Source of the DNA: Chloroflexota bacterium
GTDB lineage: Bacteria; Chloroflexota; Anaerolineae; Aggregatilineales; Phototrophicaceae
DNA: 39,788 nt
Reading direction: 5' to 3'
Assembly: GCA_014338005.1 (NCBI GenBank)
Contig: QUBZ01000034.1
Location: forward strand, 1-39,788
A program made the translations under genes and the position numbers. Of the stretch, positions 16,521 to 24,577 are shown piece by piece. Numbering within the stretch: position 1 is the first letter of the stretch; every line of letters starts with the position of its first letter. The notes beneath the pieces are model-generated. The model did no database searches. It was not told the DNA's origin and was given only the letters and a program-made list of their open reading frames with translations.

Positions 16521-16549
16521 AAAGAAAAAGCCAGGCTTAACCTGACTTT
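16521..16549 (-). terminator. Rho-independent terminator of tRNA-Leu
   Basis: On the minus strand AAAGTCAGG and CCTGGCTTT form a nine-pair stem (one G-T pair) with a five-base loop at 16549-16527, followed by TTTTTCTTTTT. It starts eight bases after the tRNA 3' end. Confidence 0.85.
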
Positions 16550-16556
16550 CCCTGTG

Positions 16557-16640
16557 TGCCGATGGTGGGAGTCGAACCCACATGGGCGTGAAGCCCAATC
16601 GCTTTTGAGGCGATCGTGTAAGCCATTCCACCACATCGGC
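16557..16640 (-). tRNA. tRNA-Leu (anticodon CAA)
   Basis: Eighty-four bases on the minus strand. The acceptor arms GCCGATG and CATCGGC pair fully. The anticodon stem ATCGC/GCGAT encloses the seven-base loop CTCAAAA, giving anticodon CAA (reads UUG). A long variable arm (TGGGCTTCACGCCCA) marks a class II tRNA, and the T arm reads GTGGGTTCGACTCCCAC. The discriminator is A and CCA is not encoded. It has its own promoter and terminator. Confidence 0.97.
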
Positions 16641-16693
16641 GTGACAGACTTGCTGCTCGGTTTCGATCTGACTAAGAAGCGCAACCTTATCTT

Positions 16694-16722
16694 ATAGTAG
16701 AATCTTTCGGCGGGATTGTCAA
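16694..16722 (-). promoter_or_regulatory. Promoter of tRNA-Leu
   Basis: TTGACA (16722-16717), a 17-base spacer and TACTAT (16699-16694) on the minus strand, giving a leader of about 45 bases before the tRNA. The -35 touches the ATG of the divergent sigma factor gene. Confidence 0.65.
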
Positions 16723-17336
16723 TGGCGAGCCGTCTCGAAAACGAACCGGCGCTCATTCAGGCCGCGCGGCGCGGCGACCTGGAAGCCTTCAATACCCTGG
16801 TGCTGCACTACCAGGACGGCGTGTACGCGCTGGTGTATCGTATTCTGGGTGAGCCGGCAGCCGCCGCCGATGTGGCGCAGGAGGCTTTCATCACCGCCTA
16901 CCGCCACCTGCGCGACTACCGGGGCGGCAGCTTCCGCGCCTGGGTGTTTCGGATCGCCACCAACGCCTGTTACGATGAACTGCGCCGCCGCAAACGCCGT
17001 CCGGCCATGCTGTTTGATGATCTGCCCGGCGCAGAGGTCGACGACGGCCCGGCCCTGCCCGCCGATTCACCCACGCCGGAGCAGGCCGCGCAGCAGGCCG
17101 AACTGAACCGGGCGATTGAACGCTGCATCCGGGCGCTGCAGCCCGACCAACGGCTGGTGCTGGTGCTGAGCGACATCGAGGGCCTAAGCTACCAGGAAAT
17201 TGCCGACAGCGCGGGACTTAACCTGGGGACGGTTAAATCCCGCCTCAGCCGGGCGCGGGCCGGCGTGCGCGCCTGCCTGCAAGCCGTCCAGGAACTTTTG
17301 CCGCCGGTTTATCGTCTTAACAGTGAACGTGAATAA
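16722..17336 (+). CDS. RNA polymerase sigma factor, ECF (sigma-70 family)
   Basis: A 204-residue extracytoplasmic-function sigma factor. Region 2 runs from about residue 10 to 80 (DLEAFNTLVLHYQDGVYAL, DVAQEAFITAYRHL, FRAWVFRIATNACYDELRRR). After an acidic, Pro-rich linker, region 4 lies at about 125-185, with LQPDQRLVLVLSDIEG, SYQEIAD and LNLGTVKSRLSRAR as the helix-turn-helix. Region 3 is absent, as is usual for this class. The ATG at 16722 is preferred over a TTG two codons upstream; the ribosome site (GGCGGGA) is weak. It is followed 18 bases later by a membrane protein with anti-sigma features, the usual pairing. Its stimulus is unknown. Confidence 0.93.
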   Translation: MASRLENEPALIQAARRGDLEAFNTLVLHYQDGVYALVYRILGEPAAAADVAQEAFITAYRHLRDYRGGSFRAWVFRIATNACYDELRRRKRRPAMLFDDLPGAEVDDGPALPADSPTPEQAAQQAELNRAIERCIRALQPDQRLVLVLSDIEGLSYQEIADSAGLNLGTVKSRLSRARAGVRACLQAVQELLPPVYRLNSERE

Positions 17337-17354
17337 CGTAATTTTCGGATCATC

Positions 17355-18293
17355 ATGGCGCGCGACTTGACCCCACACGACTACGAACAGCTTTCCGCCT
17401 ATCTGGACGGCGTTTTGAGCGAAGCGGAACGCCGGGCGCTGGAAGCGCGCCTGCTGGATGAGCCGGACCTGCGCCGCGAACTGGAAGCTCTGCGGGCGAC
17501 GGTAGCGTTGGTGCGCGGTCTGCCGCCGGTCAAAGCCCCGCGCGATTTTACGCTGACCGCGCAGATGGCGCGCCCGCCCCGGCTGCTGTTCCTGCCCACA
17601 ACGGCGGCTTTCAGTGCCATCAGCGCCGCCGCTGCTGTGCTGCTGGTCGCTCTGGGGCTGGTGGTGCTGCTGTCCCGCAGTGGCCCGGCTGCCGCCCCGC
17701 CGGTGATGGACGAACCGGCGGTCGCCTTGCAGATGACCATGCCCGCCGAGCAGGAAACCGCCAGACAGAACATGACGGCCACGCTGGCCGCCGCCCCGCC
17801 GCTTGCCGAGATGGCGCTCGAATTTACCGAAGCTGCTGCCAGCGCCGCCCAGGATTCCACGCTTCAGGGGGAAGATCAGGCTGCCCCGGCAGATGCCATG
17901 TTGGCGCCGGCCCCGGCGGGCGCGCTGCCGGAAGCCCCGCCGCCGGCCGGGACGCTGGGGCGTATGTTCGGCGCGCAGGCCGAAGAAGCGTTCGATGCCG
18001 GCCTGACCCAGACGCCCTCGCCGCCGGCGGCCTTGTTTGCCCAAGCGCCCACCTTCACGCCAGGCGCGGCGAGCCTCGCGGCGCAGGCGACCATGACGCC
18101 CACCTTGTCCCCAACGGCGACTCCTACCCCGACGCTGCCGCCGTCACCTTCGCCCACACCGCAGCCGACGACTCTGCCGCCGCCCGCCCCGGCGCTGGCC
18201 GCGCCGGATGGCCTGGGTATTGTTCTGCTGCTGGCCGGCGGGCTGCTGCTGGCGCTGGCGTTGGTGACGACCGTGATACGGAGGCGGTCATGA
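17355..18293 (+). CDS. Putative membrane-bound anti-sigma factor
   Basis: A 312-residue protein. Residues 1-60 (PHDYEQLSAYLDGVLSEAER, then helical LDEPDLRRELEALR) look like the N-terminal anti-sigma helix bundle, but the His and two Cys of the zinc (ZAS) motif are missing. A membrane segment lies at about 82-107. Then comes a roughly 175-residue Ala/Pro/Thr-rich stretch, ending in a run of TPTPTLPPSPSPTPQPT type. A second membrane segment lies at about 285-307, ending in RRRS. With two segments, both ends would be cytoplasmic and the disordered part outside. It follows the sigma factor gene and overlaps the NUDIX gene by four bases (ATGA). The anti-sigma role is inferred from position and the N-terminal helices. 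Confidence 0.75.
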   Translation: MARDLTPHDYEQLSAYLDGVLSEAERRALEARLLDEPDLRRELEALRATVALVRGLPPVKAPRDFTLTAQMARPPRLLFLPTTAAFSAISAAAAVLLVALGLVVLLSRSGPAAAPPVMDEPAVALQMTMPAEQETARQNMTATLAAAPPLAEMALEFTEAAASAAQDSTLQGEDQAAPADAMLAPAPAGALPEAPPPAGTLGRMFGAQAEEAFDAGLTQTPSPPAALFAQAPTFTPGAASLAAQATMTPTLSPTATPTPTLPPSPSPTPQPTTLPPPAPALAAPDGLGIVLLLAGGLLLALALVTTVIRRRS

Positions 18294-18796
18294 GCGTCCC
18301 GCGCGCGGCCAATTTCTGCCCGCTGTGCGGCGCGCGCCTGGAACAGCGCCGGCGTGATGGAGTTTTGCGCCCGGTCTGCCCGGCCTGCGGCCATACCGTG
18401 TATTTTGACCCGAAAGTGGCGGTAGTGGTGCTGGTCGCGCAGGCCGACCGGGTGCTGCTGGTCAAACGCGCCAACGAGCCGAAAAAAGGCCTCTGGACAC
18501 TGCCGGGCGGTTTTGTGGACGCCGGCGAAGACCCGCGCGCCGCCGCCTGCCGCGAAGTCGAAGAAGAAACTGCGCTCCTGGTGCAGATCAACCGCCTGCT
18601 GGACGTTTTTCACACGCCGGACGACGGCGGCCTGGCGGATATTGTGATCGCTTACGATGCCGGCGTGACCGGCGGCGCGGCGCTGGCCGCCGACGATGCT
18701 GAAGCGGTCGCGTGGTTCGGGCGGGATGCGCTGCCGCCGCTGGCCTTTCTGCCGACCGAGCGCCTCGTCCATGCCTGGGCGGCGGGCCAGTTCTGA
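18290..18796 (+). CDS. NUDIX hydrolase with N-terminal zinc ribbon
   Basis: A 168-residue cytoplasmic NUDIX enzyme. Residues 10-34 hold a zinc ribbon (CPLCG and CPACG). The NUDIX box is GGFVDAGED followed by AACREVEEETAL near residues 73-96, with Thr where the consensus has Gly. Zinc-ribbon NUDIX proteins include NADH pyrophosphatase (NudC-like) and ADP-ribose or nucleotide pyrophosphatases; the SQPWPFPxS tail of NudC is not seen, so I leave the substrate open. The start overlaps the anti-sigma gene stop codon (ATGA), so it belongs to the sigma operon, possibly as housecleaning under stress. Confidence 0.9.
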   Translation: MSVPRAANFCPLCGARLEQRRRDGVLRPVCPACGHTVYFDPKVAVVVLVAQADRVLLVKRANEPKKGLWTLPGGFVDAGEDPRAAACREVEEETALLVQINRLLDVFHTPDDGGLADIVIAYDAGVTGGAALAADDAEAVAWFGRDALPPLAFLPTERLVHAWAAGQF

Positions 18797-18869
18797 TTGG
18801 TTCGCAAGGGTCATCCACAGGCGAACCGATTTTCCCTAAGATGAAGTATCTGTTTGAGAAATGGTCACA

Positions 18870-18897
18870 TAGGGGCGGGTTTCCAAACCCGCCCCTA
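18870..18897. repeat. Perfect palindrome of the dispersed intergenic type
   Basis: Thirteen-base perfect arms (TAGGGGCGGGTTT and its complement) around a two-base centre, 21 bases before azlC. Its outer sequence (GTAGGGGCG ... CCCCTAC) recurs in the spacer at 28709-28735, suggesting a dispersed palindromic repeat rather than a gene-specific site. No T-run follows. Confidence 0.6.
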
Positions 18898-18918
18898 CAG
18901 ATGCATGGGACGTGAGGG

Positions 18919-19677
18919 ATGGGAACATCGTTTACGCGCCGGGGTGAGTTCTGGTCAGGCGTCAAAGATACGCTGCCGATGATCGTCGGCGGGATTCCGT
19001 TCGGCATCATCTTCGGCGCGGTGGCCGTCACGTCGGGGCTGTCCCCGGCGGCCACGCTGGGAATGTCGCTGCTGGTGTTCGCCGGGTCGGCGCAGTTCAT
19101 CGGCGCGGGGTTATTCGCGCAGGGGGTGGGGTCGGCGGTCATCGTGCTGACGACTTTTGTCGTCAACCTGCGCCATGCGCTTTATGGCGCGTCGCTTGCC
19201 CCGTATGTGCGCCGGCTGTCGCACCGCTGGCTGCTGCCGCTGGGTTTCTGGTTAACCGACGAAACCTACGCCATCGTCATCCGGCGCTACCAGCAGCCGG
19301 ACGAGTCGCCCTACAAACACTGGTATCATCTGGGATCGTCGGTGGCGATGTACAGCGACTGGCAGCTCAGCACGCTGGTCGGCGTGGTGGCCGGGCAGCA
19401 GTTTAAAGGGCTGGCCGATCTGGGCCTGGATTTTGCGATGGTGGTGACGTTTATCGGCATCGTCGTGCCGCTGTTGATCTCGCGCCCGATGCTGGTCTGC
19501 GCGATCACAGCGGGCGGCGTGGCGGCGCTGGCGAACGGCCTGCCGCACAAACTGGGGCTGATGGCCGCCGCGCTGGCGGGCATTGCGGCAGGGCTGGCGG
19601 CGGAGCGGCTGGCGGGCCGCCGCGAACCGGCTTATGAAATGCAGGCCGCCGCCGAAGCCGAAAGAAAGCGCGCGTGA
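18919..19677 (+). CDS. azlC: AzlC-family branched-chain amino-acid exporter, large subunit
   Basis: A 252-residue membrane protein of the AzlC family, which exports branched-chain amino acids and analogues together with the small AzlD subunit. Family signatures are [20 protein letters not shown] near residue 14, [15 protein letters not shown] near residue 50, [15 protein letters not shown] near residue 82 and [10 protein letters not shown] near residue 110. About six to seven membrane segments and a charged tail. The start has GAGGG directly in front, which is close. It overlaps azlD by one base. A perfect palindrome of the dispersed repeat type lies just upstream. Confidence 0.92.
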   Translation: MGTSFTRRGEFWSGVKDTLPMIVGGIPFGIIFGAVAVTSGLSPAATLGMSLLVFAGSAQFIGAGLFAQGVGSAVIVLTTFVVNLRHALYGASLAPYVRRLSHRWLLPLGFWLTDETYAIVIRRYQQPDESPYKHWYHLGSSVAMYSDWQLSTLVGVVAGQQFKGLADLGLDFAMVVTFIGIVVPLLISRPMLVCAITAGGVAALANGLPHKLGLMAAALAGIAAGLAAERLAGRREPAYEMQAAAEAERKRA

Positions 19678-19994
19678 TGGACGAATGGCTGCTGATCTTG
19701 GGTATGGCGCTGGTTACGTTCGGCGTGCGCTACCCCATGCTGGCCGTGATCGGGCGGCTGCGCCTGCCGGATACCGCGCTGCGGGCGCTGCGCTACGTGC
19801 CGGCGGCGGTGCTGACGGCCATTGTCGTCCCGGCAGTGCTGATGCCGGACGGCATGCTTGATCTGCGGCTCGAAAACGCCTATCTGCCCGGCGCAGTGGT
19901 GGCCGCGCTGGTCGCCTGGTGCACCAAAAACCTGCTGCTGACCATCATGGTCGGCATGGGCGCTTTCCTGCTGCTGCGCGCTTTAACCGGGTGA
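19677..19994 (+). CDS. azlD: AzlD-family transport protein, small subunit
   Basis: A 105-residue membrane protein with about four hydrophobic segments, the partner of Azl[39 protein letters not shown] and LVAWCTKNLLLTIMVGMGAF are typical. The ATG at 19677 overlaps the azlC stop in TGATG; a GTG one codon upstream is also possible. Its 3' end faces the MFS gene, only 11 bases away, with no visible terminator. Confidence 0.9.
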   Translation: MDEWLLILGMALVTFGVRYPMLAVIGRLRLPDTALRALRYVPAAVLTAIVVPAVLMPDGMLDLRLENAYLPGAVVAALVAWCTKNLLLTIMVGMGAFLLLRALTG

Positions 19995-20005
19995 CATTCT
20001 GATTT

Positions 20006-21229
20006 TCAATCCTCAACTGCTTCCAGAACCGGCTTGACTGCCACCGCCGGCGCGGGCAGGCGCAGCTTCCACAGTGCCAGCGGCGCGGCGGCGATCATAC
20101 ACGCGCCGGCCAGGATAAAAGCCGCCGCCGGGGCGATGTTGTCGTACAGCAGGCCGCCGATGTACGGCGCCGGCACCGCCAGCAGGCCGAGTGCCGTCAT
20201 GTACACGCCCCAGGTCATGCCGAGCGACTGGCGCGGCACGGCTTTGCTGACCAGCGACGAAAACGCCGGCACAATGAATGACTGCGCCACGCCGGCCAGC
20301 GTGAACACGATCACAAAAATGGTCAGGTTGGGTTTTAAAACGGTCACACACCAGATTATGCCGAACAGCAGCGCGCCAAAAGCGATGCTGCGCCGCTCGC
20401 CAAAGCGGTCAGCGACCATGCCGCCCGGCCACATCGCCAGCATACTGACGAATGATGTCCAGGCGTACAGGGCGGTATAGGTGAAGGCGCTGACGCCGCC
20501 GACTTCGGTCACGAACTTCGGCAAAAACGGGATCGCAAGCTGCGTTCCGGCGTCCACCAGGCCGTCGGCGATAAACAGCCACATCAGCAGGCCGCCGGAA
20601 GCCAGCAGCGCCAGCAGGCCGCGCACATCCCGGACGAGTTCGGCGGGATGGAGCGCCCGCACAGCGAAAGCCGAGCCGCGCGCCATGAGGATGCGAATGA
20701 GGGTGGCAGCGGCGAAAATGCCGGTGGCGACCCATAACATGGCGCGGTAGCCGTAGTTTTGCGCCAGGAAGCCGCCCAGCAGTGGGCCGATGATGATGCA
20801 GATGAAAAACAGGGCGTTAACCAGCCCAAATGTGCTGCTGGTGCTGCCCTCCGGCGCTTTTTCGGCGGTGAACGCCTGAAAACTCGGCCCAACCAGCGAA
20901 CCGCCGATCTCGCTTAACAGCGCGCCGATCACCGCCCAGCCCCAGGTGGGGGCCAGCGTGAAACCCAGCAGCGATGCCATCCCCATCACGCCGCCGATGG
21001 CGATGGTCTGCAAGCGCCCCAGATGGTCGGAAATCCAGCCGCCCAGGATGCGGAAACAGACCGACATAATCACTTGCAGCGTAAAAAACAGCCCCACCTG
21101 CTCCACGCTGGCGCCCAACGATGCCAGATACAGCGGCAGCAGCGGCGTAACCATAAATGTGGCGGTATTGGCGATAATCATTGCCAGCGTGAGCAGCAGC
21201 AGGTCACGCGGCATCTGGCGGATGCTCAT
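20006..21229 (-). CDS. MFS transporter
   Basis: A 407-residue major facilitator with about twelve membrane segments. The loop between helices 2 and 3 reads GGWISDHLGRLQTIAIGG, the family signature, repeated in weaker form in the second half (GGMVADRFGERRSIAFG). The segment GALLSEIGGSLVGPSFQAFTAE is the likely helix 4-5 region, as in drug and sugar exporters of the class. The substrate cannot be told. It has a -10 box about 65 bases upstream and is convergent with azlD. It is probably transcribed alone or after the methyltransferase gene. Confidence 0.9.
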   Translation of the reverse strand: MSIRQMPRDLLLLTLAMIIANTATFMVTPLLPLYLASLGASVEQVGLFFTLQVIMSVCFRILGGWISDHLGRLQTIAIGGVMGMASLLGFTLAPTWGWAVIGALLSEIGGSLVGPSFQAFTAEKAPEGSTSSTFGLVNALFFICIIIGPLLGGFLAQNYGYRAMLWVATGIFAAATLIRILMARGSAFAVRALHPAELVRDVRGLLALLASGGLLMWLFIADGLVDAGTQLAIPFLPKFVTEVGGVSAFTYTALYAWTSFVSMLAMWPGGMVADRFGERRSIAFGALLFGIIWCVTVLKPNLTIFVIVFTLAGVAQSFIVPAFSSLVSKAVPRQSLGMTWGVYMTALGLLAVPAPYIGGLLYDNIAPAAAFILAGACMIAAAPLALWKLRLPAPAVAVKPVLEAVED

Positions 21230-21270
21230 GGCCGAATCCCCCTGGTGAACAGCGCCGGCCCGCGCATTAA

Positions 21271-21299
21271 AACGCGCGTTAACGGCAGTGTTTTATTAT
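21271..21299 (-). promoter_or_regulatory. Putative promoter region of the MFS gene
   Basis: TATAAT on the minus strand at 21299-21294, with no clear -35 and GTG directly before the hexamer. Ten to twenty bases downstream lies a perfect ten-base palindrome AACGCGCGTT (21271-21280), well placed to act as an operator for a repressor. Confidence 0.4.
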
Positions 21300-21324
21300 A
21301 CACGCTGCGGGGGGATGGGGTTCG

Positions 21325-22119
21325 CTACATTTTCCGCGCGATGCCGATCTGGTTCACGCCCAGGGCGAGCGGGGTGAAGGTCGTCCGCGTGACCACCTGC
21401 GCCAGCGCCGGCAGGCCGAACAGCCCGAACTGGATGGCTTTGGGGATGAGCGGCAGGTACGGCACATCCCACAGGCCGTCGCCGAAGTGCCGCAGCATCT
21501 TCAGCCCGGCGGCTTCGCACCATGCCTGCCAGGTGGCCGGCGGGTGGACGTTGATATGGGTTTTGTCCTTGCCGATGGCGTCGTTATCGCGGTTTTTGAA
21601 GCGGCGCAGGCTGTAGTCCGGGTGCGGTGTGGCGAACAACCACAGGCCGCCCGGTTCCAGGATGCGGCTGACCTCCCGAATCGTCTGCGCCGGGTCGGGC
21701 AGGTGTTCGACCAGATGCAGCGCCACCACTACGCTGAACGCGCCGTTGCCGAAGGCGCTCAGGTCGTCGGCGCTCATCTGGATGGCCTGGGCTTTGGGGG
21801 CATTCAGGCGGGTCTGTTCGATGCTGTAATCAATCAGGTCAATGCCGGTGCAGCGAAAATCGTCTTGCAGCAGGCCCAACAGATGGCCCAGCCCGCAGCC
21901 TATCTCCAGCAGGGTGCGTTCCGGCGGCGCGCCGCCCCCGGCGGCAGCCGGCTGCAAGCGTGGGCGTTCCGGCGGGGCGTAACGCCGCACCAGCGCGGCG
22001 TAATAACGCCGGGCAAACCAGTACATGCTGAATTTGCCCAGCCCTCGATCGGCATAGTTCCACTTCTGAAAATATTCGCGGGTGTAGTGTTCGGCGGGGA
22101 GGCCGGGTTTTTCGCTCAC
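21325..22119 (-). CDS. Class I SAM-dependent methyltransferase
   Basis: A 264-residue methyltransferase with the Rossmann-type SAM fold: motif I LLEIGCGLGHLLG near residue 72, the acidic residue GIDLIDYSIEQ near residue 95, VVVALHLVEHLPDP near residue 130 and EPGGLWLFATPHP near residue 153. The C-terminal third contains a hydrophobic stretch and could bind a membrane or lipid substrate. Such proteins methylate quinones, lipids or sugars; no specific substrate is evident. Its ATG overlaps the stop codon of the metallophosphoesterase gene upstream (ATGA). Confidence 0.87.
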   Translation of the reverse strand: MSEKPGLPAEHYTREYFQKWNYADRGLGKFSMYWFARRYYAALVRRYAPPERPRLQPAAAGGGAPPERTLLEIGCGLGHLLGLLQDDFRCTGIDLIDYSIEQTRLNAPKAQAIQMSADDLSAFGNGAFSVVVALHLVEHLPDPAQTIREVSRILEPGGLWLFATPHPDYSLRRFKNRDNDAIGKDKTHINVHPPATWQAWCEAAGLKMLRHFGDGLWDVPYLPLIPKAIQFGLFGLPALAQVVTRTTFTPLALGVNQIGIARKM

Positions 22120-22700
22120 GGCGTCTCCAGTGGGTGAATCGGTTCGGCGGCCAGGTCGTACAGGTCGAAACTCATGTCCGGCAGGTGCAGCACGCCGTAG
22201 GTATGCGACGAAACCCGCATACTGTTGAACATATACAGCGACCCCGGATTGATGACGCAGCCGTTGGCGACGCGGATATACATCGGCACATGGGTATGGC
22301 CGACGATCAGAATATCCGCCTCCAGCGAGCCGAGCATCATATTCAGCAGCGTGTCCGAGATATGATCGCGGTACAGCCCCCAGATGTTATTGCCCGGCTT
22401 GCCATGACACATGAACACCTTGTAACCCATAAACTTCCCCTGCCAGTTGATCGGCAGGTCATCCAGGAAGATGGCGTTGTCGCGCGTCAGGTTATGGCTC
22501 CATTCGTCATGGTTGCCCTTGACGGTGACAATCCCTCGCCGTCGAATCAGGCTGACGACCTGATCCTGCTCCGGCCCGCGACCGATCAGGTCTCCGGCGC
22601 ACAGGATATGCTCGACGTGATGAAAATTGTCCAGGCGATCTAAAGCGGTTGTTAACGCGGCATAGTCTCCATGAATGTCCGCGATGATCCCAATATCCAT
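22116..22700 (-). CDS. Calcineurin-like metallophosphoesterase (YfcE/MJ0936 type)
   Basis: A 194-residue two-metal phosphoesterase. The motifs are in order: IADIHGD at the start (D-H), GDLIGRGPEQ near residue 42, VKGNHDEWSHN near residue 66, CHGKPGN near residue 97 and VGHTHVPM near residue 130. These enzymes hydrolyse phosphodiesters or phosphomonoesters. It starts with a nearby GAGGG and is coupled to the methyltransferase by a four-base overlap. A -10 box (TATAAT, minus strand) lies at 22735-22740. Confidence 0.9.
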   Translation of the reverse strand: MDIGIIADIHGDYAALTTALDRLDNFHHVEHILCAGDLIGRGPEQDQVVSLIRRRGIVTVKGNHDEWSHNLTRDNAIFLDDLPINWQGKFMGYKVFMCHGKPGNNIWGLYRDHISDTLLNMMLGSLEADILIVGHTHVPMYIRVANGCVINPGSLYMFNSMRVSSHTYGVLHLPDMSFDLYDLAAEPIHPLETP

Positions 22701-22734
22701 CCCTCAACCCTAAAACAGACAGAATATGCGTCCT

Positions 22735-22740
22735 ATTATA
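22735..22740 (-). promoter_or_regulatory. -10 box for the metallophosphoesterase/methyltransferase pair
   Basis: TATAAT on the minus strand 35 bases ahead of the metallophosphoesterase ATG. The -35 region has no good match. Confidence 0.4.
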
Positions 22741-22795
22741 TGCCAAAATCACCATGATACAGCGGCGGATTAGCGCATCTGTTTGAGGTTGGACA

Positions 22796-23755
22796 TTAAA
22801 GATCGGTGAGAACGCCGTGATAGCTCCGATACCATTCCCAGGTGCGCGCCAGCCCTTCTTCGATTCGTATTTTCGGCTCGAAGTCCAGCAGCGCGCGGGC
22901 GCGGGAATTGTCGCAGTAGGTCACGCGCGGCTCGCTGGCGGGGGCGGGGGCAGGGCGGGTGAGGGCTTTTTTGCCGATCAGCCGTTCGTAAATGTGGATG
23001 AACTCGGTCAGGGGGATGGGCGCGCCGCAGCCCAGGTTGATGAGCTGGTAGCCCATCGGGCGTTCCAGCGCCGCCGCCACGCCGGCGATGATGTCGTCAA
23101 TGTACGTCCAGTCGCGCTCCAGGCGGCCTTCATCATAGACGGTGATAACCCGGTCGTTAAGGATGGACTCGATCACTTTGATCGGCATCATATCCGGGCG
23201 TCCTGACGGGCCATAGACGTTAAAAAAGCGCAGCACGGTGACGTTGAGGCCGAACAGTTGGTGATAGGTGTAGGCGAACAGTTCGGCGGCGCGTTTGCTG
23301 GCGGGGTAGGGGGCCAGCGGGAAATCCGGCGCATCGTCTTCCGAAAAAGGGAGGCGTTTGGCCTGCCCATAAACCGATGAGGTGGACGCCTGGACGAATA
23401 CGTGCAGGCCGCGCCGCCGGGCGATGTCCATCAGCGTGGTGCTGCCGACCGTATTCACCTCGGCGTACAGCGGCCCCTGTTCGACCGAGTTCCGCACGCC
23501 GGCCAGCGCCGCCATGTGGGCGACGCGGGTGATGCCATGCTGGTCGAAAAGCCGCTCCACCAGCGCCCGATCTCGGATGTCGCCCTCGATTACGACGGGC
23601 GCCTGTCCTAAGGCCGCCACGTTGGCGCGTTTGATGGCCGGGTCGTAATAATCATCGAAGTTGTCCAGAATCACGACCGGCTGCCCCTGCCGGAGCAGGC
23701 GGGCGGCGAGCTGGCTGCCGATGAACCCTGCTCCGCCTGTAATCAACGTCGTCAT
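22796..23755 (-). CDS. NAD-dependent nucleotide-sugar epimerase/dehydratase
   Basis: A 319-residue extended short-chain dehydrogenase. The NAD site is TGGAGFIGSQLAARL near residue 6, the substrate/active-site stretch is ASTSSVYGQAKRLPF near residue 123, and the catalytic pair is in YPASKRAAE near residue 150. VLRFFNVYGPSGRPDMMP and RDWTYIDDI are typical of UDP-glucuronate or UDP-glucose 4-epimerases. It probably supplies sugar nucleotides for cell-surface glycans, in line with the membrane glycosyltransferases further right. Gene stands alone and is divergent from the histidine phosphatase. Confidence 0.9.
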   Translation of the reverse strand: MTTLITGGAGFIGSQLAARLLRQGQPVVILDNFDDYYDPAIKRANVAALGQAPVVIEGDIRDRALVERLFDQHGITRVAHMAALAGVRNSVEQGPLYAEVNTVGSTTLMDIARRRGLHVFVQASTSSVYGQAKRLPFSEDDAPDFPLAPYPASKRAAELFAYTYHQLFGLNVTVLRFFNVYGPSGRPDMMPIKVIESILNDRVITVYDEGRLERDWTYIDDIIAGVAAALERPMGYQLINLGCGAPIPLTEFIHIYERLIGKKALTRPAPAPASEPRVTYCDNSRARALLDFEPKIRIEEGLARTWEWYRSYHGVLTDL

Positions 23756-23903
23756 AGCGTTTTTTCGATCCTTTCAGACAGGGAAGCCCAACTTCAGCGA
23801 GTGCTTTCAATCCGCCGCTGCTGATTCAGCAAGCTCTGATATGCAATTGGCGGGCGGATATGCTATTATCGCACATAAGCGCAGACGGTGACAAAAGGCA
23901 TTC

Positions 23904-24551
23904 ATGACTCACATCCTGCTCATTCGACATGCGGTAAACGATTATGTAAAGACGGGCAAACTGGCCGGCTGGACGCCCGGTGTGCATCTGAACGAAGAAG
24001 GTTTGGCGCAGGCCGAAGCCCTGGGGCAGCGGCTGGCCGACGCGCCCATCCAGCACCTGTATTCCAGCCCTCTGGAGCGCACGATGGAAACGGCGCAGGC
24101 GATCCAGAAACATCATCCCCATCTGACCATCCGGCATCATGCCGGCATCGGCGAGGTGCGTTACGGCGATTGGGAGGGGCAGGAGATCAGCAAACTGAGC
24201 CAGCGTAAGATGTGGCACGTCGTCCAGCATTATCCTTCGCGCGCCGGCTTCCCCAATGGCGAGACGATGCGCGGTGTTCAGGAACGCGCCGTGAACGCGA
24301 TCGAAGAACTGGTGGCGGCCCACCCGCGCGATATGGTGGCGGTGGTTTCTCATGCCGACCTGATTAAAATGATCCTGGCGCATTACCTGGGGATGCACCT
24401 GGATGCATTCCAACGAATTGTGGTTTCCCCGGCTTCGATCAGCACGCTTTCGCTGGGGTATGGGCGTCCGTATGTAGCGGCCATGAATGATATTGCCCAC
24501 GTGCTGCAACTGGAGCGCGAGCGCCGGCAGGCGAAGCAGGAAGTTCTTTGA
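23904..24551 (+). CDS. Histidine phosphatase of the MSMEG_4193 type
   Basis: A 215-residue protein of the phosphoglycerate-mutase-like histidine phosphatase superfamily. The phospho-His motif is LLIRHAVNDY at the N-terminus, SSPLERTMETAQAI near residue 53 supplies the Arg, and VVSHADLIKMI near residue 148 carries the second His. Its two neighbours belong to the DUF3090 and SCO1664 families. From memory, the three occur together in Actinobacteria and also in Chloroflexi, so I assign the MSMEG_4193-type subfamily partly from context. The substrate is not known. The start ATG is 26 bases after the AAGGC-like region. The three genes are closely spaced and surely co-transcribed. Confidence 0.88.
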   Translation: MTHILLIRHAVNDYVKTGKLAGWTPGVHLNEEGLAQAEALGQRLADAPIQHLYSSPLERTMETAQAIQKHHPHLTIRHHAGIGEVRYGDWEGQEISKLSQRKMWHVVQHYPSRAGFPNGETMRGVQERAVNAIEELVAAHPRDMVAVVSHADLIKMILAHYLGMHLDAFQRIVVSPASISTLSLGYGRPYVAAMNDIAHVLQLERERRQAKQEVL

Positions 24552-24577
24552 GCGGCGTTTTACGATAAAGGCGAACC

